Positions 45,379 through 54,652 of a stretch of DNA of 64,000 nt are shown here, one piece after another (the first letter of the stretch is position 1; the number at the start of each line of letters is the position of its first letter). The notes beneath the pieces are model-generated. The model saw nothing but the letters and a program-made list of their open reading frames with translations. It had not been told where the DNA came from and ran no database searches. Origin of the DNA: Paraburkholderia sp. Ac-20340 (lineage in GTDB: Bacteria > Pseudomonadota > Gammaproteobacteria > Burkholderiales > Burkholderiaceae). The translations under genes were made by a program, and so were the position numbers. The DNA lies in assembly GCF_017104965.1 (NCBI RefSeq), contig NZ_JAAGPR010000002.1:186001-250000 (forward strand). Direction: 5' to 3'.

Positions 45379-46952
45379 CGTGCGAACCCCTCCGTGCCTG
45401 CAGCGATACGTTCGCCGCGATAGTCGAGCGCGAACGGCAGCGTGCTGGCCGCCGCTTCTGGTGCGACGAAACGGAACTGCGCGCCATCGTCGACGATCTG
45501 GCACGCGCTCTTCGTCACCAGAAAATCGAGCGCGGCGTTTTCGTCGAGGAACAGCGGCCGGAGCGCGCGCGCGCGAATCCAGGCAATCAACTGCTCGTGG
45601 GCGCCGATGCGCTCTTCTTCGGTGCGCCAGCCGTACTGATAGCGCGGCGAAAACGGATGATCGAGATAGCCGAACAGCGTATTCGTTTCGAACGCGAGAT
45701 CGAACGCTTCCTTGAACACCGCGAGCGGATCGCCTTCGGCGAGCATGCAATCGCCATGCAGCATGGTCTGCTGGCTATGGCCGATAAAACCTGCGGGCAT
45801 GTTCGCGAGCGCGCCGCCGCGCGCGATCAGGAACTCCGGATCGTTGCGGATGATGCCGCCCACACAGCCTGCATAGCCGACATCGGCGAGTGCCTGCAGG
45901 GCGTAATCGGGGCTTTGATGAAACGGCGAAACGGCGTAGCGCACACGCTCGCCCGACACGTCCGCGATGCGCTGCATCGATTCCGCGCCTTCGTTGAGCG
46001 CAGCTTCGTAACTGCCGCCCCAGTTGGGCGCATGCGTGGCGGTGTGCGACAGCAACGCCGTGCCGGATGCCGCAGCGAATTCGCGCAGCATCGCGTAATG
46101 CGTATCGTCGTGCAGATTCGAGGTGTGGATCGCCAGCGAGAACGGCACGTTCAGGCGCTGGTACGTCTGCCACAGCGGGCGCGCCGATTCGATATCCTCG
46201 TCGCAATCGAGGCGCGACGTGATCGCCGCATCGTAGCCAGCGGGAATCTCGCTCACCACGGGCTGGCACGGTAGCGCTTCAGCGCGATGCCCCGACAGGA
46301 AGTTCTCGACGAGACGCCATTCGAACGAGTCGCACGGCCCGACATCGCGATTGAACCAAAGCACGCTCGCGTTCGGCAGATCGAACAGCGCGGCGTAGGA
46401 GAAACAGCGCTCGCCGCCGATTTCGACCGAGGCCAGACGTGCGGCTTCGGGCACGTCGACAGGCTCGCGCACGGACCAGATCGAGCCGTCCGCGCGCAAT
46501 GCGCCGTAGCCGAGGTTGTTCCATTCGTCGGTGAAGTCGAAACGCTCGAACGGACGGCGCCACGCGCGGCCACCGAGCGCAGCAGCCTGCGCGGTATAGA
46601 CGACGCTCGCCGCGCTCTGCGCGTATTGCCGCGACGCGGCAGACGCACTACGAGCGGAGTTATCGAATTGCTCGGGCCACGTGCGCGCGGCGCAACCGAG
46701 CTTCTGTGCGAGCGCGTGCGGCAGGCGGCCGAACACGACGAGCTTGGATGCGCGTGTTTCCAGCCACGCGACCAGCGCATCGCCCCAGGCGTCGGGTGCA
46801 TCGACGGCAAACGCCAGCGCCGGTGCGCCGCTTGCGCCCAGCGCCGCGCGTGAAAGCGCATTGGCCTGCGTGCGCGTCACCGAGCGCCGCACGGCGGCAA
46901 GCACGATATTGCCAGCCTGCGCCGCCGGTGCGGGATAGAAGACGCCGATCAT
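45375..46952 (-). CDS. NodB-like polysaccharide deacetylase-domain protein
   Basis: 525 residues. The C-terminal part (about 240-500) has the NodB homology pattern: SRLDCDED (Asp249, Asp251, Asp253) as the catalytic/metal motif and SHTATH (His303, His307) as the metal-binding HxxxH, then YAVSPFHQSP. The N-terminal 230 residues are unlike other families and may bind substrate. No signal peptide is seen, so it probably acts in the cytoplasm on a lipid-linked or nucleotide sugar. ATGA overlaps on both sides with wecB and the CapK-like gene point to joint use, perhaps in making a free amine on a HexNAc that is later N-acylated. Confidence 0.78.
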   Translation of the reverse strand: MIGVFYPAPAAQAGNIVLAAVRRSVTRTQANALSRAALGASGAPALAFAVDAPDAWGDALVAWLETRASKLVVFGRLPHALAQKLGCAARTWPEQFDNSARSASAASRQYAQSAASVVYTAQAAALGGRAWRRPFERFDFTDEWNNLGYGALRADGSIWSVREPVDVPEAARLASVEIGGERCFSYAALFDLPNASVLWFNRDVGPCDSFEWRLVENFLSGHRAEALPCQPVVSEIPAGYDAAITSRLDCDEDIESARPLWQTYQRLNVPFSLAIHTSNLHDDTHYAMLREFAAASGTALLSHTATHAPNWGGSYEAALNEGAESMQRIADVSGERVRYAVSPFHQSPDYALQALADVGYAGCVGGIIRNDPEFLIARGGALANMPAGFIGHSQQTMLHGDCMLAEGDPLAVFKEAFDLAFETNTLFGYLDHPFSPRYQYGWRTEEERIGAHEQLIAWIRARALRPLFLDENAALDFLVTKSACQIVDDGAQFRFVAPEAAASTLPFALDYRGERIAAGTEGFAR

Positions 46953-48346
46953 GCGGTCACCACATGACGGAATTTCGCGCGGCGGCCGACGCGAACGAAG
47001 GCATCGTGGCCGACGTATTCGATCGTGAACGCGTCCTGCCAGTAGTGGCGCAGCTTGCGCGTGGTGTCTTCCTCGGTCGCGTGCGGTTCGAGCACGATGC
47101 GCAAGGTCGGCGGCGAAGTCCGCAGATCGATCTGGAACTCCTGAATCCCGCCGACGCGATGGTCGAGCATGTCCTGAATGTGGTGCGTCGGGTGCGCGAC
47201 GCCGTTGATCGGCACGACGTCGTGAATGCGCCCGACCACATTGGTCAGGAAGAAACCATTGGCACGTTCTTCGACACGGGCGAGATCGCCGGTCGCGTAT
47301 CGGATCAGCGGCATGAGGCGGTTGCGATAACCGGTCAGCACCAGTTCGTGCGCGCCATCGGCGCGATCGCCCGCGCCGGCCGGACGGCTCTCCGGCCAGC
47401 CTTCGGAATCGAGAATCTGGAAGCCGTTGTCGTGCCCATCGACTTCATACGCGAGCACGCCGAGTTCGGCGAGACCATAACGGTCGATGACGCGGCAACG
47501 CAGCGCGCGCTCGATGACTTCGCGTTGATGCGGCTCCAGCATTTCGCCGCTCGACTCGAATACGGCGAAGGCCTTGTCGCTGCCGTATTTACGCTCGATG
47601 TAGCAGGCCAGCGCGTACATCGTCGACGGATGGCCGTGCGCGAGCCAGGGCTTGCGCCGCTTGAGCGTGCGCCACATTTCCTCGAGCCCCGCATCGTCGA
47701 TACGGTCGAAGAAGATGTTGCTGCGGTTCATCGCAAAGCATTTGAAGTCTTCGCGCGACGGCCACTGCGGCACGACCGCATCGGGGAAACGGCAGGCGAA
47801 ATGCAGCTCGGAACGATAGCCATGCTTGCCGATGCGCTGGCGTGCATAGAAGGTCACCGCCGACGAATAATCGGCCGCTTCCTGATCGTAGAAGATCGTG
47901 CAGGACAGGCCCGTCGAGCCGCCGGTCTTGCAGGCGTGATGGCGCACTTCTTCGAGCGGACGCGAAAAGAGCCGCGCGCCCTGCTCGCGAATGATGTCCT
48001 TGGTCAGGAACGGCAGTTCTTCGAGATAACGCGGGTCCCTGGCTGCCTTGAGCGGATCGAACTGCTTTTCGCGGAACAGGTCGCGGTAATACGGCACGTG
48101 TTCGCCAGCGAATTGCAGGATGTCGCCCAGACGCGTCTGCGCAATGGCGCGACGCTGTGCGAACGGCTGGCGATACCAGCTGCGCAGTTCCGCCACTTTC
48201 GGGCGCACATTGCGCTGCTCGCGGCTCTCGGCGATCGGATAGGCGACATAGGCGCCCAGCATCCCCTTCAACAGCCGGAAGGGTTGATGCAGGAACAGCG
48301 ACTCGCCGTAACGGACGAAAGGATGATCAGCGCGCATGGAATACAT
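46949..48346 (-). CDS. CapK/PaaK-like adenylate-forming protein
   Basis: 465 residues of the phenylacetate-CoA ligase-like (CapK) branch of the AMP-binding superfamily. It has CKTGGSTGLSCTIFYDQEA (ATP/phosphate loop), SSGEMLEPHQRE, IDRYGLAELGVLAYE and YATGDLARVEER. CapK-type proteins of capsule and O-antigen clusters are thought to activate a carboxylic acid or amino acid for attachment to a sugar. Beside a deacetylase it may supply the acyl or aminoacyl group for N-acylation (inference). It lies 74 nt after wzt and overlaps the deacetylase gene. Confidence 0.85.
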   Translation of the reverse strand: MYSMRADHPFVRYGESLFLHQPFRLLKGMLGAYVAYPIAESREQRNVRPKVAELRSWYRQPFAQRRAIAQTRLGDILQFAGEHVPYYRDLFREKQFDPLKAARDPRYLEELPFLTKDIIREQGARLFSRPLEEVRHHACKTGGSTGLSCTIFYDQEAADYSSAVTFYARQRIGKHGYRSELHFACRFPDAVVPQWPSREDFKCFAMNRSNIFFDRIDDAGLEEMWRTLKRRKPWLAHGHPSTMYALACYIERKYGSDKAFAVFESSGEMLEPHQREVIERALRCRVIDRYGLAELGVLAYEVDGHDNGFQILDSEGWPESRPAGAGDRADGAHELVLTGYRNRLMPLIRYATGDLARVEERANGFFLTNVVGRIHDVVPINGVAHPTHHIQDMLDHRVGGIQEFQIDLRTSPPTLRIVLEPHATEEDTTRKLRHYWQDAFTIEYVGHDAFVRVGRRAKFRHVVTA

Positions 48347-48420
48347 GCCTTATTCGAGCCTCAGATGGCGAGCTTGGGGGAAATGAACGGCTTTTTGCTG
48401 CGGCGCAACAGCCGAAGCTG

Positions 48421-49197
48421 TCACGCGGCAGAACGCGTGTCTGCGGACGCCGGCTGGGACGCTGGCGCGACATCGGCCTTGAGGACCGGTTCGTCGGCAA
48501 CGATCTTGCCGTGTTCGAGACTGATCTTGCGCGTGCAGACGCGCTCCACCAGCGCCGGTTCGTGGCTCGCCACGACGACGATCGACGCGTTGCCAACCAG
48601 CGTTTCGAGGCGCTGCGCGGCTTTCGCCTTGAAGTCCGCGTCGCCCACGCTCAGCCATTCGTCCATGATCAGGATGTCGGCTTCGATGCTGGTGGACATC
48701 GAGAATGCGAGGCGCAGCATCATGCCGCTCGAATACGTGCGAACCGGCAGATTCAGATAGTCGCCAAGATCGGAAAAATCGGCGATTTCGTCGATCTTGC
48801 TGCGAACACGCGCCGGCGACAGGCCATCCAGAATGCCGCGCAGATAGATGTTCTCGAAACCGGTTGCGTCCGGATCGAGACCCATCGACACGTCGAGCAG
48901 CGAGGCGATCCGGCCACGCACCTTCAGTTTGCCGCGCACCGGCTCGTAGACGCCAGTGAGCGTGCGCAGCAGCGTGGTCTTGCCCGAACCGTTGTGACCG
49001 ACGAGACCGATACGCTCGCCGTCCGAAAACGTGAAGCTCAGTTCGTCGATCGCACGCACGATCGTGTGACGGCCGGCGTCCTGGCCGATCCGGCCGCCCG
49101 TCGTCAGATTCAGCATCGCCTTCTTGAGCGAGCGATGCGAATTTTCGTAAATAGGGAACTCGACTACGATCCCTTCAGCTGCAATGGTCGAACTCAT
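48421..49197 (-). CDS. wzt: O-antigen ABC transporter ATP-binding protein (short Wzt)
   Basis: 258 residues. VEFPIYENSHRSLKKAML at the N-terminus is typical of Wzt. Walker A GHNGSGKTT, signature YSSGMMLRLAFSMS, Walker B DILIMDEW, and an H-loop-like SHE. About 30 residues follow the ATPase core, so it lacks the C-terminal carbohydrate-binding domain of about 150 residues that lets many Wzt proteins recognise capped chains. Export may therefore not need a chain-terminating cap, or capping recognition is done elsewhere. It starts 7 nt after wzm. Confidence 0.93.
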   Translation of the reverse strand: MSSTIAAEGIVVEFPIYENSHRSLKKAMLNLTTGGRIGQDAGRHTIVRAIDELSFTFSDGERIGLVGHNGSGKTTLLRTLTGVYEPVRGKLKVRGRIASLLDVSMGLDPDATGFENIYLRGILDGLSPARVRSKIDEIADFSDLGDYLNLPVRTYSSGMMLRLAFSMSTSIEADILIMDEWLSVGDADFKAKAAQRLETLVGNASIVVVASHEPALVERVCTRKISLEHGKIVADEPVLKADVAPASQPASADTRSAA

Positions 49198-49204
49198 GAT
49201 GATG

Positions 49205-50026
49205 TCAAAGCCAGTACGGAACCCGGTTGCGGGTGCGACGCATCAGCAAGTGCGCGAACGCAAAGCCGACGATCAGCATGCCCAATGACCACGCCCACGA
49301 CTCCCAGAGCAGCGGACGCCCCATCAGCGGCGCACGCACGAGTTCGATCAGGTGATAAAGCGGGTTGTAGCTCGCGACCCATGCACGCGACTTCAGCACT
49401 TCCGGCGACCACATCACCGGCGTGAAGAAGAAAGCGACCTGAATCAGGTTCGAAACAATCGGTTGAATATCGCGAAAGCGCGTGCACAGCACGCCGAGCA
49501 CCACGCTCAGCCAGACGCCCTGCAGGAACAGCAGGAACAGCGCGACCGGCACCAGCAACATCTCGAAGCCCATCGGCCGCTTGAGCACGACGAGCAACAC
49601 CACGACGACCGGCAGGCTGTGCAGCAGAATGACGAAGTTACGCCAGACGATACGACAGACGTGCACGGTCAACGGTATGCGTATCTGTTTGATGAGATAT
49701 GCCGAGCCGATGAAGGCATTACACCCTTCGTTCGCGACAGTCGACAGAAAGCCCCACACCACCAGCCCGATCGCGAGATAGGGCAGATATTCGTGGATAT
49801 CCTGATGCAATAGTTCGGAGTACAACGCACCGAGCACGACCACCATGATGGCCGTGCTCAGCGTGAACCAGAAAGGCCCGAGAACCGAGCGGCGATAACG
49901 CTGCCGGATGTCGTGCCAGCCAAGCGTGCCCCAGACGCGGACGGCCCGCAGGCCGGCCATCAGGTCGTCGCGGCCATCGTGGCTGGCCAGATCCGTCTTA
50001 CCTCGATCGATGATTGCGCTACTCAT
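49205..50026 (-). CDS. wzm: O-antigen ABC transporter permease
   Basis: 273-residue ABC-2 permease that exports undecaprenyl-linked O-polysaccharide. It has an N-terminal amphipathic stretch, six hydrophobic helices (about 45-65, 78-100, 120-142, 150-172, 185-205, 245-263) and the WHDIRQRYRRSVLGPFW coupling region found in Wzm/TagG proteins. Its ATG overlaps the manC stop as TGATG. It is distinct from the KpsM copy at 2723-3541, so the window carries two separate polysaccharide ABC exporters. Confidence 0.93.
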   Translation of the reverse strand: MSSAIIDRGKTDLASHDGRDDLMAGLRAVRVWGTLGWHDIRQRYRRSVLGPFWFTLSTAIMVVVLGALYSELLHQDIHEYLPYLAIGLVVWGFLSTVANEGCNAFIGSAYLIKQIRIPLTVHVCRIVWRNFVILLHSLPVVVVLLVVLKRPMGFEMLLVPVALFLLFLQGVWLSVVLGVLCTRFRDIQPIVSNLIQVAFFFTPVMWSPEVLKSRAWVASYNPLYHLIELVRAPLMGRPLLWESWAWSLGMLIVGFAFAHLLMRRTRNRVPYWL

Positions 50027-51441
50027 CAGGCCCGCCCGTACACGTCCTCGAAGCGAACGATGTCGTCTTCGCCGAGATATTCACCGCTTTGCACCTCGAT
50101 CATCACGAGGCCCACAACGCCGGGATTTTCCAGCCGATGCTTGTGGCCAGCGGGGATGTACGTGGATTCGTTGGTCGACACGAGGAACTCTTTGTCGCCA
50201 TTGACGACCTTTGCCATGCCGCTCACCACGATCCAGTGTTCGCTGCGGTGGTGATGCATCTGCAGGCTCAGGCTTGCGCCCGGCTTGACTTCGATGCGTT
50301 TGATCTTGAAGCGCGGACCATCTTCTAGGATGGTGTACGTGCCCCACGGGCGATGCACCGTGCGATGCAGCTTGTGCGCCTCATGGCCGCGCGCCTTCAG
50401 GGCCGCGTAGATATGCTTGACGTCCTGCGCACGATCGCGGTTGGCGATCAGCAGCGCATCCGGCGTGTCGATCACGATCAGGTTATCGACACCCACCGCG
50501 CCGATCAGACGATCGCGGCTCTGGAAATAGCAGTTGTCGACATCGTGCAGCAGCGCTTCGCCTTCGACGCGATTGCCGTGGTTGTCGGCCTCGCACAGCT
50601 CGCTCACCGCGGTCCACGAACCAATGTCGCTCCAGCCGATCGAGCACGGCACAACGGCTGCCTGGGTGCACTTCTCCATGACCGCATAGTCGATGGAGTT
50701 ATCCGGCACCATGTTGAAGCTGCCAGGCGACAGTTGCACCTGCGTCCAGCCCTCGCCTTCCGACGTGCGGGAGTCGCTCAGGCACGCTTCCGTGCTTTCG
50801 AGAATTTCCGGGCAGTGCTGCTTCAGTTCGCGCAGCATCGCTTCTGCCGTAAAGCAGAAAATGCCCGAATTCCAGAGGTATCGACCCGATTCCAGATATT
50901 CGCGGGCCTTGTCGAGCGACGGCTTTTCAACGAAGCGCAGCACCGTGTTGCCGTCTGCCTCGATGTAGCCGTAACCCGTTTCCGGCGACTCCGGCATGAT
51001 GCCGAACGTGACGATACGACCTTCGGCCGCGAGCGCCTGCGCCTTGGCGACGGCGGCTGCGAAAGCAGCTTCGTCAGCGATCAGATGGTCGGCGGCCAGC
51101 ACCAGCATGGTGGTCTTCGGACCGCTCGTGCGGGCGATATGCAGGGCGGCGGCGGCAACCGCTGCAGCCGTATTGCGGCCGAACGGTTCACAGATATACG
51201 AGGTGGCCACGCCACGCTCGTTGACTTCGCGATAATCGTCTTCCGTCTTGAAGAACAGATCGCGGTTTGTCACCGTGAGAATTTGATTCACACCGTCCAG
51301 CGAGGCCGCGCGCAAAAATGCCTTCTGCAGCAAGCTTTGACCGTCGGCAAGACGAATGAAGGGTTTCGGATGCGACTCGCGTGACACCGGCCATAGTCGG
51401 GAGCCGGCTCCGCCGCACAGAATAATAGGGATCAGACTCAC
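50026..51441 (-). CDS. manC: Mannose-1-phosphate guanylyltransferase/mannose-6-phosphate isomerase
   Basis: Bifunctional enzyme making GDP-mannose, precursor for GDP-D-rhamnose via Gmd and Rmd. It has 471 residues, the usual length. The nucleotidyltransferase domain has LCGGAGSRLWPVSRESHPKP (8-27) and FVEKPS; the C-terminal cupin isomerase has HRPWGTYTILEDG and LQMHHHRSEHWIVVSG. The start is GTG (51439-51441), with GAGAGGAA 5 nt upstream. It is the first gene of the long O-antigen operon after the 826-nt regulatory gap. No phosphomannomutase is in the window. Confidence 0.96.
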   Translation of the reverse strand: MSLIPIILCGGAGSRLWPVSRESHPKPFIRLADGQSLLQKAFLRAASLDGVNQILTVTNRDLFFKTEDDYREVNERGVATSYICEPFGRNTAAAVAAAALHIARTSGPKTTMLVLAADHLIADEAAFAAAVAKAQALAAEGRIVTFGIMPESPETGYGYIEADGNTVLRFVEKPSLDKAREYLESGRYLWNSGIFCFTAEAMLRELKQHCPEILESTEACLSDSRTSEGEGWTQVQLSPGSFNMVPDNSIDYAVMEKCTQAAVVPCSIGWSDIGSWTAVSELCEADNHGNRVEGEALLHDVDNCYFQSRDRLIGAVGVDNLIVIDTPDALLIANRDRAQDVKHIYAALKARGHEAHKLHRTVHRPWGTYTILEDGPRFKIKRIEVKPGASLSLQMHHHRSEHWIVVSGMAKVVNGDKEFLVSTNESTYIPAGHKHRLENPGVVGLVMIEVQSGEYLGEDDIVRFEDVYGRA

Positions 51442-51834
51442 AAATTCCTCTCTGATACGCTGCGCTGTTGATGTATTTTTCGGATGACGATGTTGTCACC
51501 CATGGGGCGCGGCTCGTGGCCGCTTCACTAAGACAGCGCTGATCGTGCCAGCCCTCGGACACCCCGCCGATATGGGCCGTTCAGGCACTCCATAGTTACA
51601 TTCTATCTGCTGTTCAGCAAGCCAGCGATCTGTAATTGCTACAAATTGCAAGTCCAGCACCGCATTATTGCGATAACAATTATGAAGATTTTGCACGGCT
51701 GCCGCGGTGTGATACGCGCTTTTCCATATAGGTGCTGATCAATCAACGCTTACATACCAGACAGCAATACGTAACAATTCGGAACCTCGCAGACCTGTTA
51801 CGCATAAGATTTGAAAGAAGCGCAATAAAAAGGG

Positions 51835-51850
51835 CGCTTATCGATAAGCG
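51835..51850. repeat. Perfect 16-bp palindrome CGCTTATCGATAAGCG upstream of manC
   Basis: Self-complementary 16-mer without spacer, about 395 nt upstream of the manC GTG. Candidate binding site for a dimeric regulator; no known site matched. Confidence 0.5.
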
Positions 51851-52053
51851 ACTTCTACCACTATCTGCATAGAAAAGTGCGACCGTTCAATTCCCGTTTC
51901 AATGAGTGCGTAAGTTTTGTAACTGAAACGGCGATAACCGCGTTCAGTCCACTGCCAGTAAATTCCGCACTGCAAAAGAAGGTTAGCGAGAATGTTCGCT
52001 GACTGACAGATACGCGGACCCGACAGCAAGGACGACTTGTCGCACGTCTGCGC

Positions 52054-52080
52054 AAAAAAAATGCCCGGACGATGCCGGGC
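52054..52080 (-). terminator. Rho-independent terminator of rmlBACD operon
   Basis: On the minus strand: GCCCGG, 6-nt loop CATCGT, CCGGGC, then A and eight T residues. It is about 190 nt downstream of the rmlD stop and correctly oriented for the rml genes. Confidence 0.85.
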
Positions 52081-52102
52081 TTCATGAGTGACTCGCGGCG
52101 TG

Positions 52103-52119
52103 TTGCAATCCGATTGCAA
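52103..52119. repeat. Inverted repeat TTGCAAT-CCG-ATTGCAA
   Basis: Perfect 7-bp arms with 3-nt spacer, just upstream of the rml terminator in the 3' untranslated part of the transcript. Confidence 0.4.
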
Positions 52120-52226
52120 GTTTGCGCTGTGAGGGCGGCGCGAAACCTTTCGGAGCAAACCGAATTGTGCGCGCGGAACCTGCCTGTCCTTCGCAGAGTA
52201 TCGAGGACTCGAAACATCGGAGGAAT

Positions 52227-52262
52227 GTGGCGTAGCGGCGGTCGTCGACCGCGCTACGCCAC
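52227..52262 (-). repeat. Long hairpin directly after rmlD
   Basis: GTGGCGTAGCG and CGCTACGCCAC form an 11-bp stem, continued inside by CGGTCG / CGACCG around a single T, with one unpaired G on the left arm. It starts 6 nt after the rmlD stop. With no T-tract, it is more likely an mRNA-stabilising or rho-related structure than an intrinsic terminator. Confidence 0.6.
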
Positions 52263-52267
52263 CCCGC

Positions 52268-53221
52268 TCATGCGATCGAACTGTGGCGAATCTGCAACTG
52301 AAAACACAACCCGAGCGCCGCTTGCCAGTCCGGCACCTGAAGCCCGAACTGCTGCGCGAGCTTTTCGCATGACAAACGCGAATTGAGCGGACGGCGCGCC
52401 GGCGTCGGGTATTGATCGCTGCCGATCGGCTTCACGATCACGCCATCCAGACCCGCAGCCGCGAAAACCGCCCGTGCGAAACCCGCCCACGACGTCTGCC
52501 CGCCCGAAGTCAGGTGATAGACGCCCGAGCGCTGCGCCCACCACGCGTCGTCATGCGCGCCGTCGCAATGCAATGCCGCCACATGCGCACTCATCGCCGC
52601 GATGGTCGCGCTCCACGTAGGCGCGCCGATCTGATCGTCGACAACGGAAAGTTCGGTGCGCCCTTCCCGCGCGAGCCGCAGCATCGTCAGCAGAAAGTTG
52701 CGCCCGGTTGCACCGTACACCCAGCTCGTGCGAAAGATCAGATGTTTGCCGCCGACCGCCTCGATCGCGCGCTCGCCGGCCAGCTTGGTTTCGCCGTAGA
52801 CGTTGAGCGGATTGGTGGCATCGGTTTCGACGTACGGACGCTCGAGCGCCCCGTCGAACACATAGTCGGTCGAATAGTGCAGCAGCAGCCCGTTCGAACG
52901 GCTCGCTTCCTCGGCGAGTACGCGCGGCAGATCGGTATTGATGCGGCGCGCCGCTTCCACGTCGCTTTCCGCGCGATCGACGGCCGTATAAGCGGCGGCG
53001 TTGACGATCAGATCGGGGCGCAGTTCGCGCATGACCTCGCGCACGCGATCGAGATCGGCGAGATCGAGGCGCGCACGGTCGAGCGCCACAATGTCTCCTA
53101 GGCCCTGCAAGGCACGCAGCGACTCGCCGCCGACCTGCCCGCCCGTTCCTGTGACGACGATCGTCGGCCGTCTTGCACCTGTCTTGCCATCGCGAATCCC
53201 GCCAGCCATCGCATCACTCAT
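52268..53221 (-). CDS. rmlD: dTDP-4-dehydrorhamnose reductase
   Basis: Last step of dTDP-L-rhamnose synthesis. From the ATG at 53219-53221 the product has 317 residues; the first 18 or so precede the conserved core. Motifs: VVTGTGGQVGGE (cofactor loop), NAAAYTAVDRAE, STDYVFDG and the Tyr/Lys pair in YGETKLAGE. The start overlaps the rmlC end by 8 nt (ATGAGTGA). An ATG 12 nt further in is possible. It is the last gene of rmlB-A-C-D, followed by a hairpin and a terminator. Confidence 0.94.
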   Translation of the reverse strand: MSDAMAGGIRDGKTGARRPTIVVTGTGGQVGGESLRALQGLGDIVALDRARLDLADLDRVREVMRELRPDLIVNAAAYTAVDRAESDVEAARRINTDLPRVLAEEASRSNGLLLHYSTDYVFDGALERPYVETDATNPLNVYGETKLAGERAIEAVGGKHLIFRTSWVYGATGRNFLLTMLRLAREGRTELSVVDDQIGAPTWSATIAAMSAHVAALHCDGAHDDAWWAQRSGVYHLTSGGQTSWAGFARAVFAAAGLDGVIVKPIGSDQYPTPARRPLNSRLSCEKLAQQFGLQVPDWQAALGLCFQLQIRHSSIA

Positions 53222-53765
53222 AAGTCTGCGCCTGCGCGAGCGGCAAGCCCTGCGCATCCTTTGCAGCGAGCGTAGGCGCGCCGTCGAGCGGCCATTCGAT
53301 GCCGATCGCCGGATCGCTCCACAGCAAGCTGCGCTCGTGTTCGGGATACCAGTAGTCGGTGGTCTTGTAGAGCATTTCCGCGACGTCCGACATCGCGACG
53401 AAACCATGTGCGAAGCCAGGCGGCACCCACAATTGCCGACGATTCTCCGCAGACAAGGTCACGCCGACCCATTGGCCGAAGGTGGGCGAAGAGCGCCGGA
53501 CGTCGACCGCCACGTCGAACACTTCGCCGGCGATGACACGCACGAGCTTGCCCTGCGCATGTTCGATCTGATAGTGCAGGCCGCGCAGCACGCCCTTGCT
53601 CGAGCGCGAATGATTGTCCTGAACGAACTCGACGCCGGCCTGCACCTGCTCGGCGAAAGCGCGGCCATTGAAGCTCTCGAAGAAGAAACCGCGGGCGTCG
53701 CCGAACACGCGCGGCTCGATGATTTTGACTTCGCTCAGCGCGGTAGGAATAACCGTGATGCTCAT
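53214..53765 (-). CDS. rmlC: dTDP-4-dehydrorhamnose 3,5-epimerase
   Basis: 183-residue cupin enzyme that epimerises the 4-keto sugar at C3 and C5. Family motifs: [37 protein letters not shown] with the catalytic His region, [13 protein letters not shown], and PPGFAHGF. It overlaps rmlA by 4 nt and rmlD by 8 nt, so translation is tightly coupled. Confidence 0.96.
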   Translation of the reverse strand: MSITVIPTALSEVKIIEPRVFGDARGFFFESFNGRAFAEQVQAGVEFVQDNHSRSSKGVLRGLHYQIEHAQGKLVRVIAGEVFDVAVDVRRSSPTFGQWVGVTLSAENRRQLWVPPGFAHGFVAMSDVAEMLYKTTDYWYPEHERSLLWSDPAIGIEWPLDGAPTLAAKDAQGLPLAQAQTYE

Positions 53766-54643
53766 ATGACCTGCGACGAAAGAAGATTCATCAAATATTT
53801 GCCGTAGCTATTCTTCGCGAGCGGCGCGGCAAGCTGCTGCAACTGCTCAGCGCCGATCCAGTTGCGGCGGAAGGCGATTTCCTCGGGACAGGCAACCATC
53901 AGGCCCTGGCGCTTTTGCAAGGTCGCAATGAAGGTGGCCGCTTCGATCAGCGAATCGTGCGTGCCAGTATCGAGCCACGCGAAACCCCGCCCCATGATCT
54001 CCACGTCGAGCGCGTTTTCGCGCAGATAGTGCAGATTGACGTCGGTGATTTCGAGTTCGCCGCGCGCGGACGGCTTGATCTGCGCCGCGATATCGCACAC
54101 GCGATTGTCATAAAAATACAGCCCGGTCACCGCGTAGTTCGAGCGCGGCTTGACAGGCTTTTCTTCGATCGACAGGGCGCGGAAATCGGCATCGAATTCG
54201 ACCACGCCATAGCGTTCCGGGTCCTGCACGTGATACGCGAACACCGTCGCGCCCGAAGTCTGCGCGTTCGCGTGTTCGAGCTGGGCTGCGAGATCGTGGC
54301 CGTAGAAGATATTGTCGCCAAGGATCAGCGCCGACGGGTCATTGCCGACGAACGAGCGGCCAATCACGAAGGCCTGCGCCAGACCATCCGGCGAAGGCTG
54401 CACCGCGTATTCGAGCTGCATGCCCCATTGACTGCCGTCGCCGAGCATCGCCTGAAAACGCGGCGTGTCCTGCGGCGTGGAAATGATCAGCACCTCGCGT
54501 ATCCCCGCGATCATCAGCGTGGACAGCGGATAGTAGATCATCGGCTTGTCATAAACCGGCAACAGTTGTTTGGAGACGGCGTGAGTGATCGGATAAAGCC
54601 GTGTGCCCGAACCACCGGCCAGGATAATGCCTTTGCGAGCCAT
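53762..54643 (-). CDS. rmlA: Glucose-1-phosphate thymidylyltransferase
   Basis: Makes dTDP-glucose from dTTP and glucose-1-phosphate, first step of the L-rhamnose pathway. The 293 residues are full length: [20 protein letters not shown] (7-26), [46 protein letters not shown] and [12 protein letters not shown]. It starts 9 nt after rmlB and overlaps rmlC. Confidence 0.97.
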   Translation of the reverse strand: MARKGIILAGGSGTRLYPITHAVSKQLLPVYDKPMIYYPLSTLMIAGIREVLIISTPQDTPRFQAMLGDGSQWGMQLEYAVQPSPDGLAQAFVIGRSFVGNDPSALILGDNIFYGHDLAAQLEHANAQTSGATVFAYHVQDPERYGVVEFDADFRALSIEEKPVKPRSNYAVTGLYFYDNRVCDIAAQIKPSARGELEITDVNLHYLRENALDVEIMGRGFAWLDTGTHDSLIEAATFIATLQKRQGLMVACPEEIAFRRNWIGAEQLQQLAAPLAKNSYGKYLMNLLSSQVI

Positions 54644-54652
54644 GCCGCCCCC

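Larger units (their letters stand above)
51442..52267. other. Intergenic region with rml terminator and manC-operon promoter region
   Basis: 826 nt without a convincing gene. Its right part carries the 3' end of the rml transcript: a long hairpin at 52227-52262 and an intrinsic terminator at 52054-52080. Its left part, A+T-rich from about 51600 to 52000, should hold the promoter and leader of the manC operon and contains a perfect 16-bp palindrome at 51835-51850 and separated 8-bp arms CCGTTTCA / TGAAACGG near 51893-51934. Confidence 0.7.
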
